A DNA stretch of 64,000 nucleotides from Janthinobacterium rivuli. Its GTDB lineage: Bacteria; Pseudomonadota; Gammaproteobacteria; Burkholderiales; Burkholderiaceae_D. Positions 8,699 to 17,557 of the stretch are shown here, in pieces. Under the pieces are notes generated by a model that was not told the origin of the DNA, made no database searches, and saw nothing but the letters and a program-made list of their open reading frames with translations. The stretch spans positions 4,960,001 to 5,024,000 of the forward strand of contig NZ_CP121464.1 in the NCBI RefSeq assembly GCF_029690045.1, read 5' to 3'. The position numbers and the translations under genes are program-made. How positions within the stretch are numbered: position 1 is the stretch's first letter; every line of letters begins with the position of its first letter.

Positions 8699-9796
8699 CT
8701 ACTTTTTGCCGGCCGTTTCTTTCCACTGCTTCAAGAAGGCCATGCGCTTGGCTGGTCCCAGGAATTGCAGGATGATCGGATGCACGGGCACCGGCTTGAC
8801 ATTGGCCGCGCCGATTTCCTTGATCAGGTCCGCCGAGGTGGTCTCGCCCGTGACGTCGGCGCGGATGGCGAACAGCTTGGCGCCGTTCGCGATGATGGTC
8901 TGGCCGCGGTGCGACAGGATGTAGTCGAGCCACAGCTTGCTGGCGTTGACGTTCTTCGCGTTCTTGTTGATGAACTGCACGCGCGACAGGATCAGGGTGT
9001 AATCCTTGGGCAGCACCACGCCAATCGACGGATCGGTCTTGGCGCGCACCAGGGCGTAGGAGCCCAGCACGTTGTAGCCGATCAGGTTTTCGCCCGACGA
9101 AATGCGCTCCATCATGGTGCCCGTCGACGACTGCACGCGCACCTTGGCCGTGCCAAACGCGTTTTGCAGCGCCAGGAACTGCGGATATTCCTTCGCGTCC
9201 TGCGACATGAACATGAAGCCCACGCCCGACTTTTCGATGTCGTAGGTGGTGACCTTGTCCTTGAATTTCGGCGTGGCGATCAGCTTGACGAAGTCGTCGT
9301 GGTTCTTCGGCACTTCCTTCGGATCGAGCAAACGCTTGTTGTAGACGATGGCGGCAGGCTCGAACGTGGTGCCGTAAGCCTGGTCGTCCCACATGGCCCA
9401 GCCGGGAATCTTGCCCGCTTCGACCGACTTGTATTTCAGGGCGTAGCCATCGGAGGCCAGGCGCATCTGCAAGTCCATCGCCGACGACCACATCACGTCG
9501 GCCGTGTTGCCGCCGGCGGCCACTTCGGAAATGAAGCGGTTGTACACTTCCGTCGAATTCATGTCGTTGTATTCGACCGAGATGCCGGGATACAGGGCGC
9601 TGAAATCCTTGATCAGCGGTGCGGCGGCCTTGCTGTCGGTGGCGCTGTAGATCACCACCTTGCCTTCCTTCTTGGCCGCGTCGATGATCTTCTGGTAATC
9701 GGCCGGATAACCTGCCGGCACCTGCGCGAAAGCGGCGCCGGTGCTACCCGCGAAAGCGGCGGCCAGGGCGATGGCGAGAATGGTTTTGGTTTGCAT
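8699..9796 (-). CDS. periplasmic ABC substrate-binding protein (COG1840-like)
   Basis: 365 residues beginning with a clear Sec signal peptide (MQTKTILAIALAAAFAG, cleavage near AFA-QVP). It continues with KKEGKVVIYSATDS, typical of the ferric-type family of extracellular solute-binding proteins. The paired tyrosines used by true FbpA ferric-binding proteins are not evident in the C-terminal half, so iron is not the obvious ligand. The neighbouring Bug protein, porin and TctDE-like regulators suggest an organic acid or similar anion, but the substrate cannot be read from the sequence. Confidence 0.85.
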   Translation of the reverse strand: MQTKTILAIALAAAFAGSTGAAFAQVPAGYPADYQKIIDAAKKEGKVVIYSATDSKAAAPLIKDFSALYPGISVEYNDMNSTEVYNRFISEVAAGGNTADVMWSSAMDLQMRLASDGYALKYKSVEAGKIPGWAMWDDQAYGTTFEPAAIVYNKRLLDPKEVPKNHDDFVKLIATPKFKDKVTTYDIEKSGVGFMFMSQDAKEYPQFLALQNAFGTAKVRVQSSTGTMMERISSGENLIGYNVLGSYALVRAKTDPSIGVVLPKDYTLILSRVQFINKNAKNVNASKLWLDYILSHRGQTIIANGAKLFAIRADVTGETTSADLIKEIGAANVKPVPVHPIILQFLGPAKRMAFLKQWKETAGKK

Positions 9797-9839
9797 GGTT
9801 TGTCTCCGTCTGTGATTGTTGTATGGTTTGCTATGGGAC

Positions 9840-10835
9840 TCAGCGCATCAGGCCCAGTTCGGCCGCCTGCCTGGAGTAGCGTTCGACTGCCTGGTTTACG
9901 TACTGCGTCAATTTGTCGCCCGTCAGCGCGAACGGATACATGCCCGATTGCGTGCGCCACTGGGCAAACTGCGGCGTGGCCATCGCACGGTCGAACGTGG
10001 CCACCCAGCGCTGGTAATCCTGCTCCGGCACTTGCGGCCCCATCCACAGGCCGCGGATGATGGGCCAGACCACGTCGACGCCCTGCTCACGCGCCGTCGG
10101 CACGCTGGCCAGCACGCCGGGCAAGCGCTTTTCCGACAGCACCGCCAGCACGCGCGCATGGCTGTCGCCCGCGTTCAGGGTCGCTTCCGATGTGTCGCCC
10201 GACATCACCTGCACGTAGTTGGCCTGCATCGCCGTGAATATCTCGCCGCCGCCTTCCAGCGCCACGAAGCGCAGCACTTTCGGGTCGATGCCGGCCCGGC
10301 GCGCCACCAGCGCCATCTTCACCCAGTCCTGGCTGCCGATGGTGCCGGACACGCCGATCAGCACCTTGTCGGGGTGGCGCTTGAGCGCGGCGATCAGGTC
10401 GGCCAGACTCTTGTAGGGCGAGTCGCTGCGCACGGCGATCATGCCGTAGTCGGCGCCCAGCGCCGCCACCCAGCGCACGTCGCCCGTCTTGGCGTTGCCG
10501 AACTTGCCTTGCGCCAGGTTCAGCAGCGAACCGCCCGAAAACACCACCAGGGTGTTGGCTTCGGCACGCCGGCGCTGCGACCCCATCGAGCGCCACGCCA
10601 CCGCGCCGATGCCGCCCGGCAGATAGCTGATGCGCACCGAGGACGCGAACGGCGCTGCCGCCGCCGGATCGGGCTGCAGCAGCCCTTTCTGCGCCAGCTT
10701 GCAGGTCAGGTCCATGGCGCCGCCCGGCTTGGACGGCACCACGCAGTCGACTTCAGGCGCGGCCGCTGCCGCCAGCGCGGGCAGCGGCGCGGACAACAAC
10801 AACAGCGACAGGAACGCGGTGCGCAGCATGCTCAT
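9840..10835 (-). CDS. Bug/TctC-family periplasmic binding protein, without TctA/TctB partners
   Basis: 331 residues with an N-terminal signal peptide (MSMLRTAFLSLLLLSAPLPA). The Bug/TctC pattern follows: a ligand-loop region CVVPSKPGGAMDLT, then SYLPGGIGAVAW and VSGTIGSQDWVKMAL. Such proteins normally deliver carboxylates to a TctAB membrane transporter, or act as sensors for TctDE-like kinases; no TctA or TctB gene lies in this window. It is 3 bases after the porin stop and 43 bases before the ABC binding protein, so it is co-transcribed with both. A sensing role with the neighbouring kinase is plausible. Confidence 0.85.
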   Translation of the reverse strand: MSMLRTAFLSLLLLSAPLPALAAAAAPEVDCVVPSKPGGAMDLTCKLAQKGLLQPDPAAAAPFASSVRISYLPGGIGAVAWRSMGSQRRRAEANTLVVFSGGSLLNLAQGKFGNAKTGDVRWVAALGADYGMIAVRSDSPYKSLADLIAALKRHPDKVLIGVSGTIGSQDWVKMALVARRAGIDPKVLRFVALEGGGEIFTAMQANYVQVMSGDTSEATLNAGDSHARVLAVLSEKRLPGVLASVPTAREQGVDVVWPIIRGLWMGPQVPEQDYQRWVATFDRAMATPQFAQWRTQSGMYPFALTGDKLTQYVNQAVERYSRQAAELGLMR

Positions 10836-10838
10836 GCC

Positions 10839-11900
10839 TTAAAAGCGGTGCTGGATGCCGGCGATCAGGCCGCGCTGCGTGTCGCCGAAACCGGCGTCGT
10901 CACGCGACAGGCTGACCAGCTGGTTGTGCTTGGCCTTGGCGTAGGCGCCCGCCACATACAGGTCGGTGCGCTTGGACAGGGCATAGCGCACGCGCGCCAC
11001 GTACATGATCGGATCGGCATTGAGGTTGGCCGCCACGTTTTTCACGTCCTGGTAGTAGATCACGCCCGTCAGGGTGACGACCGGCGTGGTCTTGTAGCTG
11101 ACGCCGCCCCAGTACAGGGTGCCGCGCACGTCGGCCTTGCCGGCTGCCGCAGGATCGAGCTTGTAGTCGCGCGCCGCCGCCTGCACTTTCCACGGGCCGT
11201 CGTCATACATGGCGCCCAGGTGGTAGACGGTGGTCTTGTCGCGCGCGCCGCCGGCGATGGTGTTGCCGTTGACCTGTTCATACGTGGCCAGCAGGCTGAC
11301 CGGACCGGTCTTGTAGGTGACGGCCGTGGACAGCTTGGCGCTGTCCGAGTTGCCCGTCGACTGTTCGCCGAAACCGTACGATGCGCCGTAGCTGAAGTCG
11401 CCCGTCTTGCCCGAGTACTTGACCATGTTGTCGAAGGCCGTCGTCATGCCGTATTTGCTTGGGCCCGTCGCGTTGGCCGAGGTGGCCCACGAGTAGAACG
11501 GCGCATACGCCATCGGATCGAATGGCAGCACGAAATCGTACACGGTGGTGAACGAACGTCCCAGCACGACGCGGCCAAACGCGCCTTCCAGGCCCACGTT
11601 GGCCTGGCGCTTGAACAGCGCGCCGTCGGCCGCGCCCGTGTCGACCAGGATGCCGCCTTCCAGATTGAAGACGGCTTTCAGGCCGCCGCCCAGGTCTTCG
11701 CTGCCCAGGATGCCCCAGCGCGAGGTGTTCATGCCGCCGGAGCTCACTTGCGTCATCGAGCTTTTGTTCGGACCGGCGTTGCTGGTGTTGCTGATGCCGG
11801 CGTCCAGGCGGCCGTACAGGGTGACGTTCGACTGGGCGTGGGCGCTGCCAGCTGCGGCAAGTACCGCCATGGCGGCCAGCGAGAATGCGGTTTTCTTCAT
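10839..11900 (-). CDS. outer-membrane porin (Burkholderiales Porin_4 type)
   Basis: 353 residues. The signal peptide is MKKTAFSLAAMAVLAAAGSAHA; the mature protein starts QSNVTLYGRLDAGIS and ends in GIQHRF, the terminal phenylalanine expected for BamA-dependent beta-barrels. Alternating hydrophobic strands and a stretch of YDFVLPFDPM in the eyelet region fit a 16-stranded trimeric porin. It is the first gene of the uptake operon and is divergent from the two-component genes, suggesting regulated entry of the same solute across the outer membrane. Confidence 0.92.
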   Translation of the reverse strand: MKKTAFSLAAMAVLAAAGSAHAQSNVTLYGRLDAGISNTSNAGPNKSSMTQVSSGGMNTSRWGILGSEDLGGGLKAVFNLEGGILVDTGAADGALFKRQANVGLEGAFGRVVLGRSFTTVYDFVLPFDPMAYAPFYSWATSANATGPSKYGMTTAFDNMVKYSGKTGDFSYGASYGFGEQSTGNSDSAKLSTAVTYKTGPVSLLATYEQVNGNTIAGGARDKTTVYHLGAMYDDGPWKVQAAARDYKLDPAAAGKADVRGTLYWGGVSYKTTPVVTLTGVIYYQDVKNVAANLNADPIMYVARVRYALSKRTDLYVAGAYAKAKHNQLVSLSRDDAGFGDTQRGLIAGIQHRF

Positions 11901-12114
11901 GTAAAGTGTCTCCCTTAGATATAGTTATTGGTGATATGCCTGATCAATTTCATGAATCAGGATCACACTATATGATCGTGATCCTTTCAATTCGCTTTCA
12001 GACTGACAGGTGTCGTCCGCCAGCCACAAGGAGGACAAACTTATTCATCGCCGCCCCTGTCGGCGCGGCGCCAGCAGGCTTACACTGTATCGTTTCAAAC
12101 GAATGGCGGAGACC
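11901..12114. promoter_or_regulatory. divergent promoter region between porin and response regulator
   Basis: 214 bases separate the two divergent start codons. The left part is AT-rich and contains a palindromic stretch around TGATCAATTTCATGAATCAGGATCA (11941-11965) and CTATATGATCGTGATCC (11968-11984), with repeated TGATC words that could be response-regulator binding sites. A GGAG sequence a few bases before 12115 serves the regulator gene. No experimental promoter can be assigned by eye. Confidence 0.35.
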
Positions 12115-12837
12115 ATGCGCATATTACTAGTGGAAGACCATCTGGAGCTGTCGCACTGGCTGGCAAAGGCCCTGCGCGACGCGCACCTGACGGTGGAGAC
12201 CGCCCACAACGGCGCCGATGCCGACGCCCTGCTGCATACGCAGGAATATTCTTTGGTGCTGCTCGACCTGACCCTGCCGAAGATGGATGGCCTGGACGTG
12301 CTGCGCCGCCTGCGCGCGCGCGGCGGCACGCGCGGCAAGACTCCCGTCATGATACTCACGGCGCGCGGCGGCCTCGATGAAAAAGTACAGGGCCTGAACC
12401 TGGGCGCGGACGACTACATGGCCAAACCGTTCGAACTGGCCGAACTGGAAGCGCGCGTAAAAGCCCTGCTGCGCCGCAGCCAGGGCAACGAAGCCCTTGT
12501 GCACACCTGCGGCGCCCTCAGTTTCGACACCGTCACGCGCATGTTCAGCTATGGCGGCGCGGCGCTGGCGCTGACGCCGCGCGAACACGCGGTGCTCGAA
12601 GCGCTGATCACGCGCTCGGGGCGCGCCGTGTCGAAGGAAAAACTCTTCGACGAAGTCTTCGCGCTGGCCGACGACGCCAACCTGGACGCCATCGAACTGT
12701 ATATCCACCGCGTGCGCAAAAAACTCGAGAGCGGCGTGGAAAGCGGCTCGCCCGACGGCGCCGTCATCACCACCCTGCGCGGCATCGGCTACCTGCTGCA
12801 GCCGCGCAGCGCCATGGCGCCGGCCGCGCCAAAATGA
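12115..12837 (+). CDS. OmpR-family response regulator (TctD-like)
   Basis: About 240 residues. Receiver domain at 1-115 with the acidic pair in VEDH, the phosphoacceptor aspartate in LLDLTLPKMDG near residue 51, a threonine in ILTARGG and the lysine in MAKPFELAEL. A winged-helix DNA-binding domain follows (LTPREHAVLEAL, then ELYIHRVRKKLE, then TTLRGIGYLL). The frame is open from 12010, but the ATG at 12115 is preceded by GGAG and begins MRILLVEDH as expected. It overlaps the kinase gene by 4 bases. It probably controls the divergent porin/ABC operon. Confidence 0.9.
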   Translation: MRILLVEDHLELSHWLAKALRDAHLTVETAHNGADADALLHTQEYSLVLLDLTLPKMDGLDVLRRLRARGGTRGKTPVMILTARGGLDEKVQGLNLGADDYMAKPFELAELEARVKALLRRSQGNEALVHTCGALSFDTVTRMFSYGGAALALTPREHAVLEALITRSGRAVSKEKLFDEVFALADDANLDAIELYIHRVRKKLESGVESGSPDGAVITTLRGIGYLLQPRSAMAPAAPK

Positions 12838-14348
12838 GCGTGCGCGCTCCACGCCCGCCCCTGCTGGAACGCCTGCGCCGGCGCCGGGCGCAGGGCCGGC
12901 CGCTGGGCAGCCTGCGCAGCCAGCTGCTGCGCTGGCTGCTCATCCCGCTGGTGATGCTGGTGCTGCTCGATGCCGTTTTTGTCTACCGCAACGCGCTCGA
13001 CGCGGCCGACATGGCCTACGACCGCTCCCTGCTGGCGTCGACGCGGGCGCTGGCCGAAAGAGTCTCCATCGTCAACGGCAAGGTGGTGGCCGAAGTGCCT
13101 TATGTGGCGCTCGACAGCTTCGAGACCGACACCCTGGGCCGCATCTACTACAAGGTGACGGGCATCAATGGCGAGCTGGTGTCGGGCTATGGCGACTTGC
13201 CGCCCGTGCCGAAAAACGTGCCCCGCTCGCAGAATTATCCGGCCCTGGTGCGCTTCTACCACGCCGACTACCACGGCAAGCCGATCCGCATCGCCGCCCT
13301 GCTGCAGCCCGTGTATGACGACTCGATGCGCGGCATCGCCCTGATCCAGGTGGCCGAGACGCTGGACGCGCGGCGCGGCCTGTCGAACCAGATCCTGTTC
13401 GACACCCTGATCTGGCAGGCCGCGATGATACTGGTGATGGGCGCCCTCGTGTGGTTTGCCGTGCGCCTGGTGCTGCGCCCGCTGATGCGCCTGAAAACGG
13501 AAGTCGAGACGCGCACCCTGTCCGACCTGTCCGACGTCGATCCCACGCTGGTGCACAAGGAAATGCGCCCGCTGGTGAGCGCCATGAACGGCTCCATGTC
13601 GCGCCTGCAGCAGCTGATCGCCAGCCAGCGCCGCTTCATCGCCGATGCCTCGCACCAGCTGCGCACGCCGTTGACGGTGCTGAAAACCCAGGCCGAACTG
13701 GCCATGCGCGAATGCGACCGCCAGGCGGGCGCGCCGCCGGACATCGCCGCCCTGCGCGACATCGTGCGTTCGATCGCCGTCACCACCGATTCGACCGTGC
13801 TGCTGGCCAACCGCCTGCTGACCCTGGCGCGCATCGAGCATGGCGGCGAGAACCTGGCGATGGACACGGTGCCCTTGCGCGACGTGGCGCAGCAGGTGGG
13901 GCTGGAAATGGCCATGGCCGCCGTCGGCAGGCATATCGACCTGTCGCTGGAAGCGCCCGACGAAGCGCCCGTGCATGGCCAGGCCCTGCTGCTGCATGAA
14001 CTGGTGGCCAACCTGGTCGACAACGCCCTGCGCTACACGCCGCAGGGCGGCAGCGTGATCCTGCGCGTGCGCGCGGGCGGCCGTGGAGACGAAACGGTGC
14101 TGGAAGTGGAAGACAGCGGCGCCGGCATCCCGCCGGCGGAACGCGAACGCGTGTTCACGCCGTTCTACCGCGTCGGCGCGGCGCTGGAAAGCAATCCGGG
14201 CGGCGCCGGGCTTGGCCTGGCCATCGTGCGCGACATCGCGGCCCTGCACGGCGCGCGCCTGGAACTGGCGACGGCGGCGAATGGACATGGGCTGAAAGTC
14301 GGCGTGTATTTCGCCCCGGCGCCAGTCGATGCTAAGATCGCGTCCTGA
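12834..14348 (+). CDS. sensor histidine kinase (TctE-like)
   Basis: 504 residues. One membrane segment near 35-55 and a second near 200-220 frame a periplasmic sensor of about 145 residues, of the 2CSK_N type seen in TctE-like kinases. A HAMP-like linker follows. The H-box is FIADASHQLRTPL with histidine near residue 273; the N-box is LVANLVDNALRYTP; G-boxes are DSGAGIP and GAGLGLAIV. The ATGA overlap couples it to the regulator. The ligand is likely the solute taken up by the divergent operon, possibly presented by the Bug protein. Confidence 0.9.
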   Translation: MSVRAPRPPLLERLRRRRAQGRPLGSLRSQLLRWLLIPLVMLVLLDAVFVYRNALDAADMAYDRSLLASTRALAERVSIVNGKVVAEVPYVALDSFETDTLGRIYYKVTGINGELVSGYGDLPPVPKNVPRSQNYPALVRFYHADYHGKPIRIAALLQPVYDDSMRGIALIQVAETLDARRGLSNQILFDTLIWQAAMILVMGALVWFAVRLVLRPLMRLKTEVETRTLSDLSDVDPTLVHKEMRPLVSAMNGSMSRLQQLIASQRRFIADASHQLRTPLTVLKTQAELAMRECDRQAGAPPDIAALRDIVRSIAVTTDSTVLLANRLLTLARIEHGGENLAMDTVPLRDVAQQVGLEMAMAAVGRHIDLSLEAPDEAPVHGQALLLHELVANLVDNALRYTPQGGSVILRVRAGGRGDETVLEVEDSGAGIPPAERERVFTPFYRVGAALESNPGGAGLGLAIVRDIAALHGARLELATAANGHGLKVGVYFAPAPVDAKIAS

Positions 14349-14369
14349 GATTTTAAGGAAGGCAGCGCC

Positions 14370-14720
14370 ATGATGACCAAAGAAGATGTAACCGAACTGT
14401 TTGCCAATATCGCCGAGAACGCGCCGTGGGATTTGTCCCAGCCGCTGCTGTGGGGCTATTACTTCACCAACCCCACCTCCGAACCGCTGGAACAGGCCGC
14501 CACCCTGCTGGCGCTGCAGGGCTACCGCCCGGTGGAGCTGTATCAGCCAGAACTCGACGACCCGGCGGCACCGCCAGTGTGGGTGCTGCACGTGGAAAAG
14601 GCCGAAGTACATGGCGTCGACAGCCTGCACGCGCGCAATGGCGAACTGATGGTGTTTGCGCAGGAAAACCAGCTGGCCAGCTATGACGGCATGGACGTGG
14701 GCCCCGTCGCCGCGCCTTGA
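14370..14720 (+). CDS. RraB-like RNase E inhibitor domain protein
   Basis: 116 residues with the features of the RraB family (PF06877): an N-terminal helix, LWGYYFTNPTSEPLEQAA, a strand pair around GYRPVELYQPE, and WVLHVEKAEVHGVDSLHARN. RraB proteins bind RNase E and change mRNA turnover in enterobacteria; the same action here is inferred. A good AAGGA ribosome site lies 21 bases after the kinase stop, so it may be co-transcribed with the two-component system. It starts with two consecutive ATGs; either may be used. Confidence 0.75.
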   Translation: MMTKEDVTELFANIAENAPWDLSQPLLWGYYFTNPTSEPLEQAATLLALQGYRPVELYQPELDDPAAPPVWVLHVEKAEVHGVDSLHARNGELMVFAQENQLASYDGMDVGPVAAP

Positions 14721-14723
14721 GCG

Positions 14724-14842
14724 GTGTAGGCGTAGGTCGGATCAGGTCCGAAGGGCCGTAATCCGACAGCACCATCCATGCCAACAATGTTGTCGGATTA
14801 CGTGCGGCCTTGCCGCACTAATCCGGCCTACTGGCCATGACC
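14724..14842. repeat. REP-like palindromic intergenic repeat
   Basis: The gap after the RraB-like gene contains GTAATCCGACA (14759-14769) and its complement TGTCGGATTAC (14791-14801), separated by about 20 bases. Flanking related words are GTAGGTCGGATCAGG on the left and ACTAATCCGGCCTAC on the right, giving nested inverted repeats. The TCGGATTA word family is typical of REP elements spread between convergent genes in proteobacteria. It lies between two convergent genes. Confidence 0.55.
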
Positions 14843-14881
14843 ACATGGGCGTGGGCGCCGTCATCCGGCAACATCACGCAT

Positions 14882-14912
14882 AAAAAAACGGCGCCCGCGG
14901 GCGCCGTTTTGC
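14882..14912. terminator. bidirectional rho-independent terminator (hom and RraB-like gene)
   Basis: A perfect 20-base palindrome, ACGGCGCCCGCGGGCGCCGT (14889-14908), is flanked by a run of A on the left and T on the right, so it works as an intrinsic terminator in both directions. It lies about 20 bases after the hom stop. Confidence 0.9.
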
Positions 14913-14930
14913 ATGGCTCGCCGCAAACGC

Positions 14931-16253
14931 TCAGCTGAGGTTTTCCAGGCGGATCTTGGTGACCGTGCCTACCACGCTATTGAGGGCTTCCATCTTCTCG
15001 ATGGCGGCCGTGACGTTCTTTTCCTGCGTCTGGTGCGTCAGCATGATGATGTCAGTGTGCGTCTCGCCCTCGGCCGGCTCTTTTTGCAGCATGGCGTCGA
15101 TCGAGATGCAGCGGTCGGCCAGGATGCGCGTCAGGTCGGCCAGCACGCCCGGCTGGTCGGCCACGTGCATGCGCAGGTAATAGCTGGTGGTGATTTCCGA
15201 CATCGGCAGAATCGCGATATCGGTCATCGCGTTCGGCTGGAACGCCAGGTGCGGCACGCGGTGTTCCGGGTCCGCCGTGGCCAGGCGCGTGATGTCGACC
15301 AGGTCGGCGATCACCGACGAGGCGGTCGGCTCGGCGCCCGCGCCGCGGCCCGAGTACAGGCTGGCGCCGACGGCGTCGCCATGCACCAGCACCGCGTTCA
15401 TTGCGCCTTCCACGTTGGCGATCAGGCGCTTGGCTGGGATCAGCGTCGGATGCACGCGCAGCTCGATGCCTTCCACGCCGTTGACGGTGGCGCGCTTGGT
15501 GATGCCCAGCAGCTTGATGCGGTAGCCCAGCTGCTCGGCGTAGCGGATGTCGACGGCATTGAGGTTGCTGATGCCTTCCACGTAGGCCTTGTCGAACTGC
15601 ACCGGGATGCCGAAGGCGATGGCCGACATGATGGTGGCCTTGTGCGCGGCGTCGACACCTTCGATGTCGAAGGTGGGGTCGGCTTCCGCGTAACCGAGTT
15701 CCTGCGCCTGTTTCAGCACGGTGGCGAAATCGAGGCCCTTGTCGCGCATCTCGGACAGGATGAAATTGGTGGTGCCGTTGATGATGCCGGCGATCCATTC
15801 GATGCGGTTGGCCGTCAAGCCTTCGCGCAGCGCCTTGATGATGGGGATGCCGCCGGCGACGGCCGCTTCGAAGGCCACCATCACGCCCTTGTCCTGGGCG
15901 GCGGCGAAGATTTCGTTGCCGTGCACGGCCAGCAGGGCCTTGTTGGCCGTGACCACGTGCTTGCCGTTGGCGATCGCCTGCATGACCAGGGTTTTCGACA
16001 GGTCGTAGCCGCCGATCAGTTCGACGACGATGTCGATCTCGGGATCGTTGACGATCTGGTAGGGGTCATTGACGACCTTGCAGCCGCCGGCGACGAGCGC
16101 TTCGGCGCGCGCCACGTCGCGCACGGCGACGGCGACGACTTCAATGCCGCGGCCCGCGCGGCGCTTGATTTCTTCCTGGTTGCGTTTCAGGACGCTGAAC
16201 GTGCCGTAACCGACGTTGCCCAGGCCCAGCAGGCCGATCTTGATGGATTTCAT
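14931..16253 (-). CDS. hom: homoserine dehydrogenase
   Basis: 440 residues: N-terminal NAD(P)-binding domain (IGLLGLGNVGYGTF), catalytic domain with KHVVTANKALLA, GIINGTTNFIL and AEADPTFDIEGVDAAHK, and a C-terminal ACT domain (YYLRMHVADQPGVLADL) near residues 355-430 for feedback by threonine. It reduces aspartate semialdehyde to homoserine, the branch point for threonine and methionine. It lies 74 bases downstream of alaA on the same strand and is presumably co-transcribed, a common order in Burkholderiales. Confidence 0.95.
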   Translation of the reverse strand: MKSIKIGLLGLGNVGYGTFSVLKRNQEEIKRRAGRGIEVVAVAVRDVARAEALVAGGCKVVNDPYQIVNDPEIDIVVELIGGYDLSKTLVMQAIANGKHVVTANKALLAVHGNEIFAAAQDKGVMVAFEAAVAGGIPIIKALREGLTANRIEWIAGIINGTTNFILSEMRDKGLDFATVLKQAQELGYAEADPTFDIEGVDAAHKATIMSAIAFGIPVQFDKAYVEGISNLNAVDIRYAEQLGYRIKLLGITKRATVNGVEGIELRVHPTLIPAKRLIANVEGAMNAVLVHGDAVGASLYSGRGAGAEPTASSVIADLVDITRLATADPEHRVPHLAFQPNAMTDIAILPMSEITTSYYLRMHVADQPGVLADLTRILADRCISIDAMLQKEPAEGETHTDIIMLTHQTQEKNVTAAIEKMEALNSVVGTVTKIRLENLS

Positions 16254-16327
16254 AGTTGTGCTTGACTGCTCATAAGTGGCGCCCCCTTTGGGCGGCGCCA
16301 GGTTGATCGAGATTGCTGCTGGCTGGT

Positions 16328-17557
16328 TCAGCCCCGGCCGTGACGCTTGCGGTAACCTTCGAGGAAGCGCGCAATGCGCCCCATGGCCTCGGTCAGGTCA
16401 TCGGAGTTGGGCAGGAAGACGACGCGGAAATGGTCGGGCGCGATCCAGTTGAAGCCCGTACCCTGCACGATCAGGACCTTCGCTTCAGCCAGTAATTCAT
16501 AGGCAAACTGCTGGTCGTCGGCGATCGGGTAGATCTCCGGGTCCAGGCGCGGGAACATGTACAGCGCGGCCTTTGGCTTGACACAGGTGACGCCCGGAAT
16601 ATCGGTCAGCAGCTTGTGCGCCAGGTCGCGCTGTTTCAACAGGCGCCCGCCGGGCCCCACCAGGTCTTGTATGCTCTGGTAGCCGCCAAGCGCCGTCTGG
16701 ATGGCAAACTGCCCCGGCGCGTTGGCGCATAGCCGCATCGAGGCCAGCATGTTGAGGCCTTCGATGTAATCTTTTGCGTGGCGCTTTTCACCCGAGACCA
16801 CCATCCAGCCGGAACGGTAGCCGCAGGAGCGGTAATTCTTCGACAGGCCGTTCATGGTGATGAACAGCACGTCGTCGGCCAGCGAGGCGATCGACACGTG
16901 CTCGGCTTCATCGTACAGCACCTTGTCGTATATCTCGTCGGCGAAAATGATCAATTGGTGCTGGCGCGCCAGTTCGACGATCTGCAGCAGCACGGAAACC
17001 GGGTACAGCGCGCCCGTGGGATTGTTCGGGTTGATGACGACGATGGCTTTCGTTTGCGGCGTGATCTTGCGGCGCATGTCCTCGATGTCGGGATACCACT
17101 CGTTCTGCTCGTCGCACACATAGTGCACGGGATTGCCGCCCGACAGGCTGACGGCGGCCGTCCACAGCGGGTAATCGGGCGCCGGCACCAGCACTTCGTC
17201 GCCACTGTTGAGCAGCGCGTTCATCGACATGACGATCAGTTCGGAAGCGCCATTGCCCAGGTAAATGTCATCGATGGTCACGCCGGCGATATTCTTGCCC
17301 TGCGTGTAGTGCATGACGGCCTTGCGCGGCGCGAACATGCCTTTCGAATCCGTATAGCCGGCCGCGTTCTGCAGATTGAGCATCATGTCGCGCACGATCT
17401 CGTCGGGCGGATCGAAGCCGAATACGGCCAGATTGCCGATATTGAGCTTGGTGATCTTGTGGCCTTCTTCTTCCATTTGCCTGGATTTTTCCAGGACCGG
17501 GCCGCGGATGTCGTAGCAGACGTCCGCCAATTTATTCGATTTCTGAATCGGTCGCAA
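16328..17557 (-). CDS. alaA: alanine-synthesising PLP aminotransferase (AlaA-type)
   Basis: 409 residues, strongly like E. coli AlaA from the start (MRPIQKSNKLADVCYDIRGP). Conserved points include NNPTGALY, ADEIYDKVLYD and the PLP lysine in NGLSKNYRSCGYRSGW near residue 240; an arginine for the substrate carboxylate is in FRVVFLP. It makes alanine from pyruvate and glutamate. It is placed before hom, as in many betaproteobacteria, linking alanine and aspartate-family synthesis. Confidence 0.92.
   Translation of the reverse strand: MRPIQKSNKLADVCYDIRGPVLEKSRQMEEEGHKITKLNIGNLAVFGFDPPDEIVRDMMLNLQNAAGYTDSKGMFAPRKAVMHYTQGKNIAGVTIDDIYLGNGASELIVMSMNALLNSGDEVLVPAPDYPLWTAAVSLSGGNPVHYVCDEQNEWYPDIEDMRRKITPQTKAIVVINPNNPTGALYPVSVLLQIVELARQHQLIIFADEIYDKVLYDEAEHVSIASLADDVLFITMNGLSKNYRSCGYRSGWMVVSGEKRHAKDYIEGLNMLASMRLCANAPGQFAIQTALGGYQSIQDLVGPGGRLLKQRDLAHKLLTDIPGVTCVKPKAALYMFPRLDPEIYPIADDQQFAYELLAEAKVLIVQGTGFNWIAPDHFRVVFLPNSDDLTEAMGRIARFLEGYRKRHGRG

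Noticed and set aside
8699..9796. Ferric iron transporter (FbpA) assignment
   Set aside because: The family is right but the paired tyrosine iron ligands are not visible, and the neighbours point to carboxylate-type regulation; substrate left open.
12789..14630. 613-codon minus-strand frame opposite the histidine kinase
   Set aside because: His/Gln/Arg-rich translation typical of antisense high-GC frames; the kinase motifs on the plus strand are complete.
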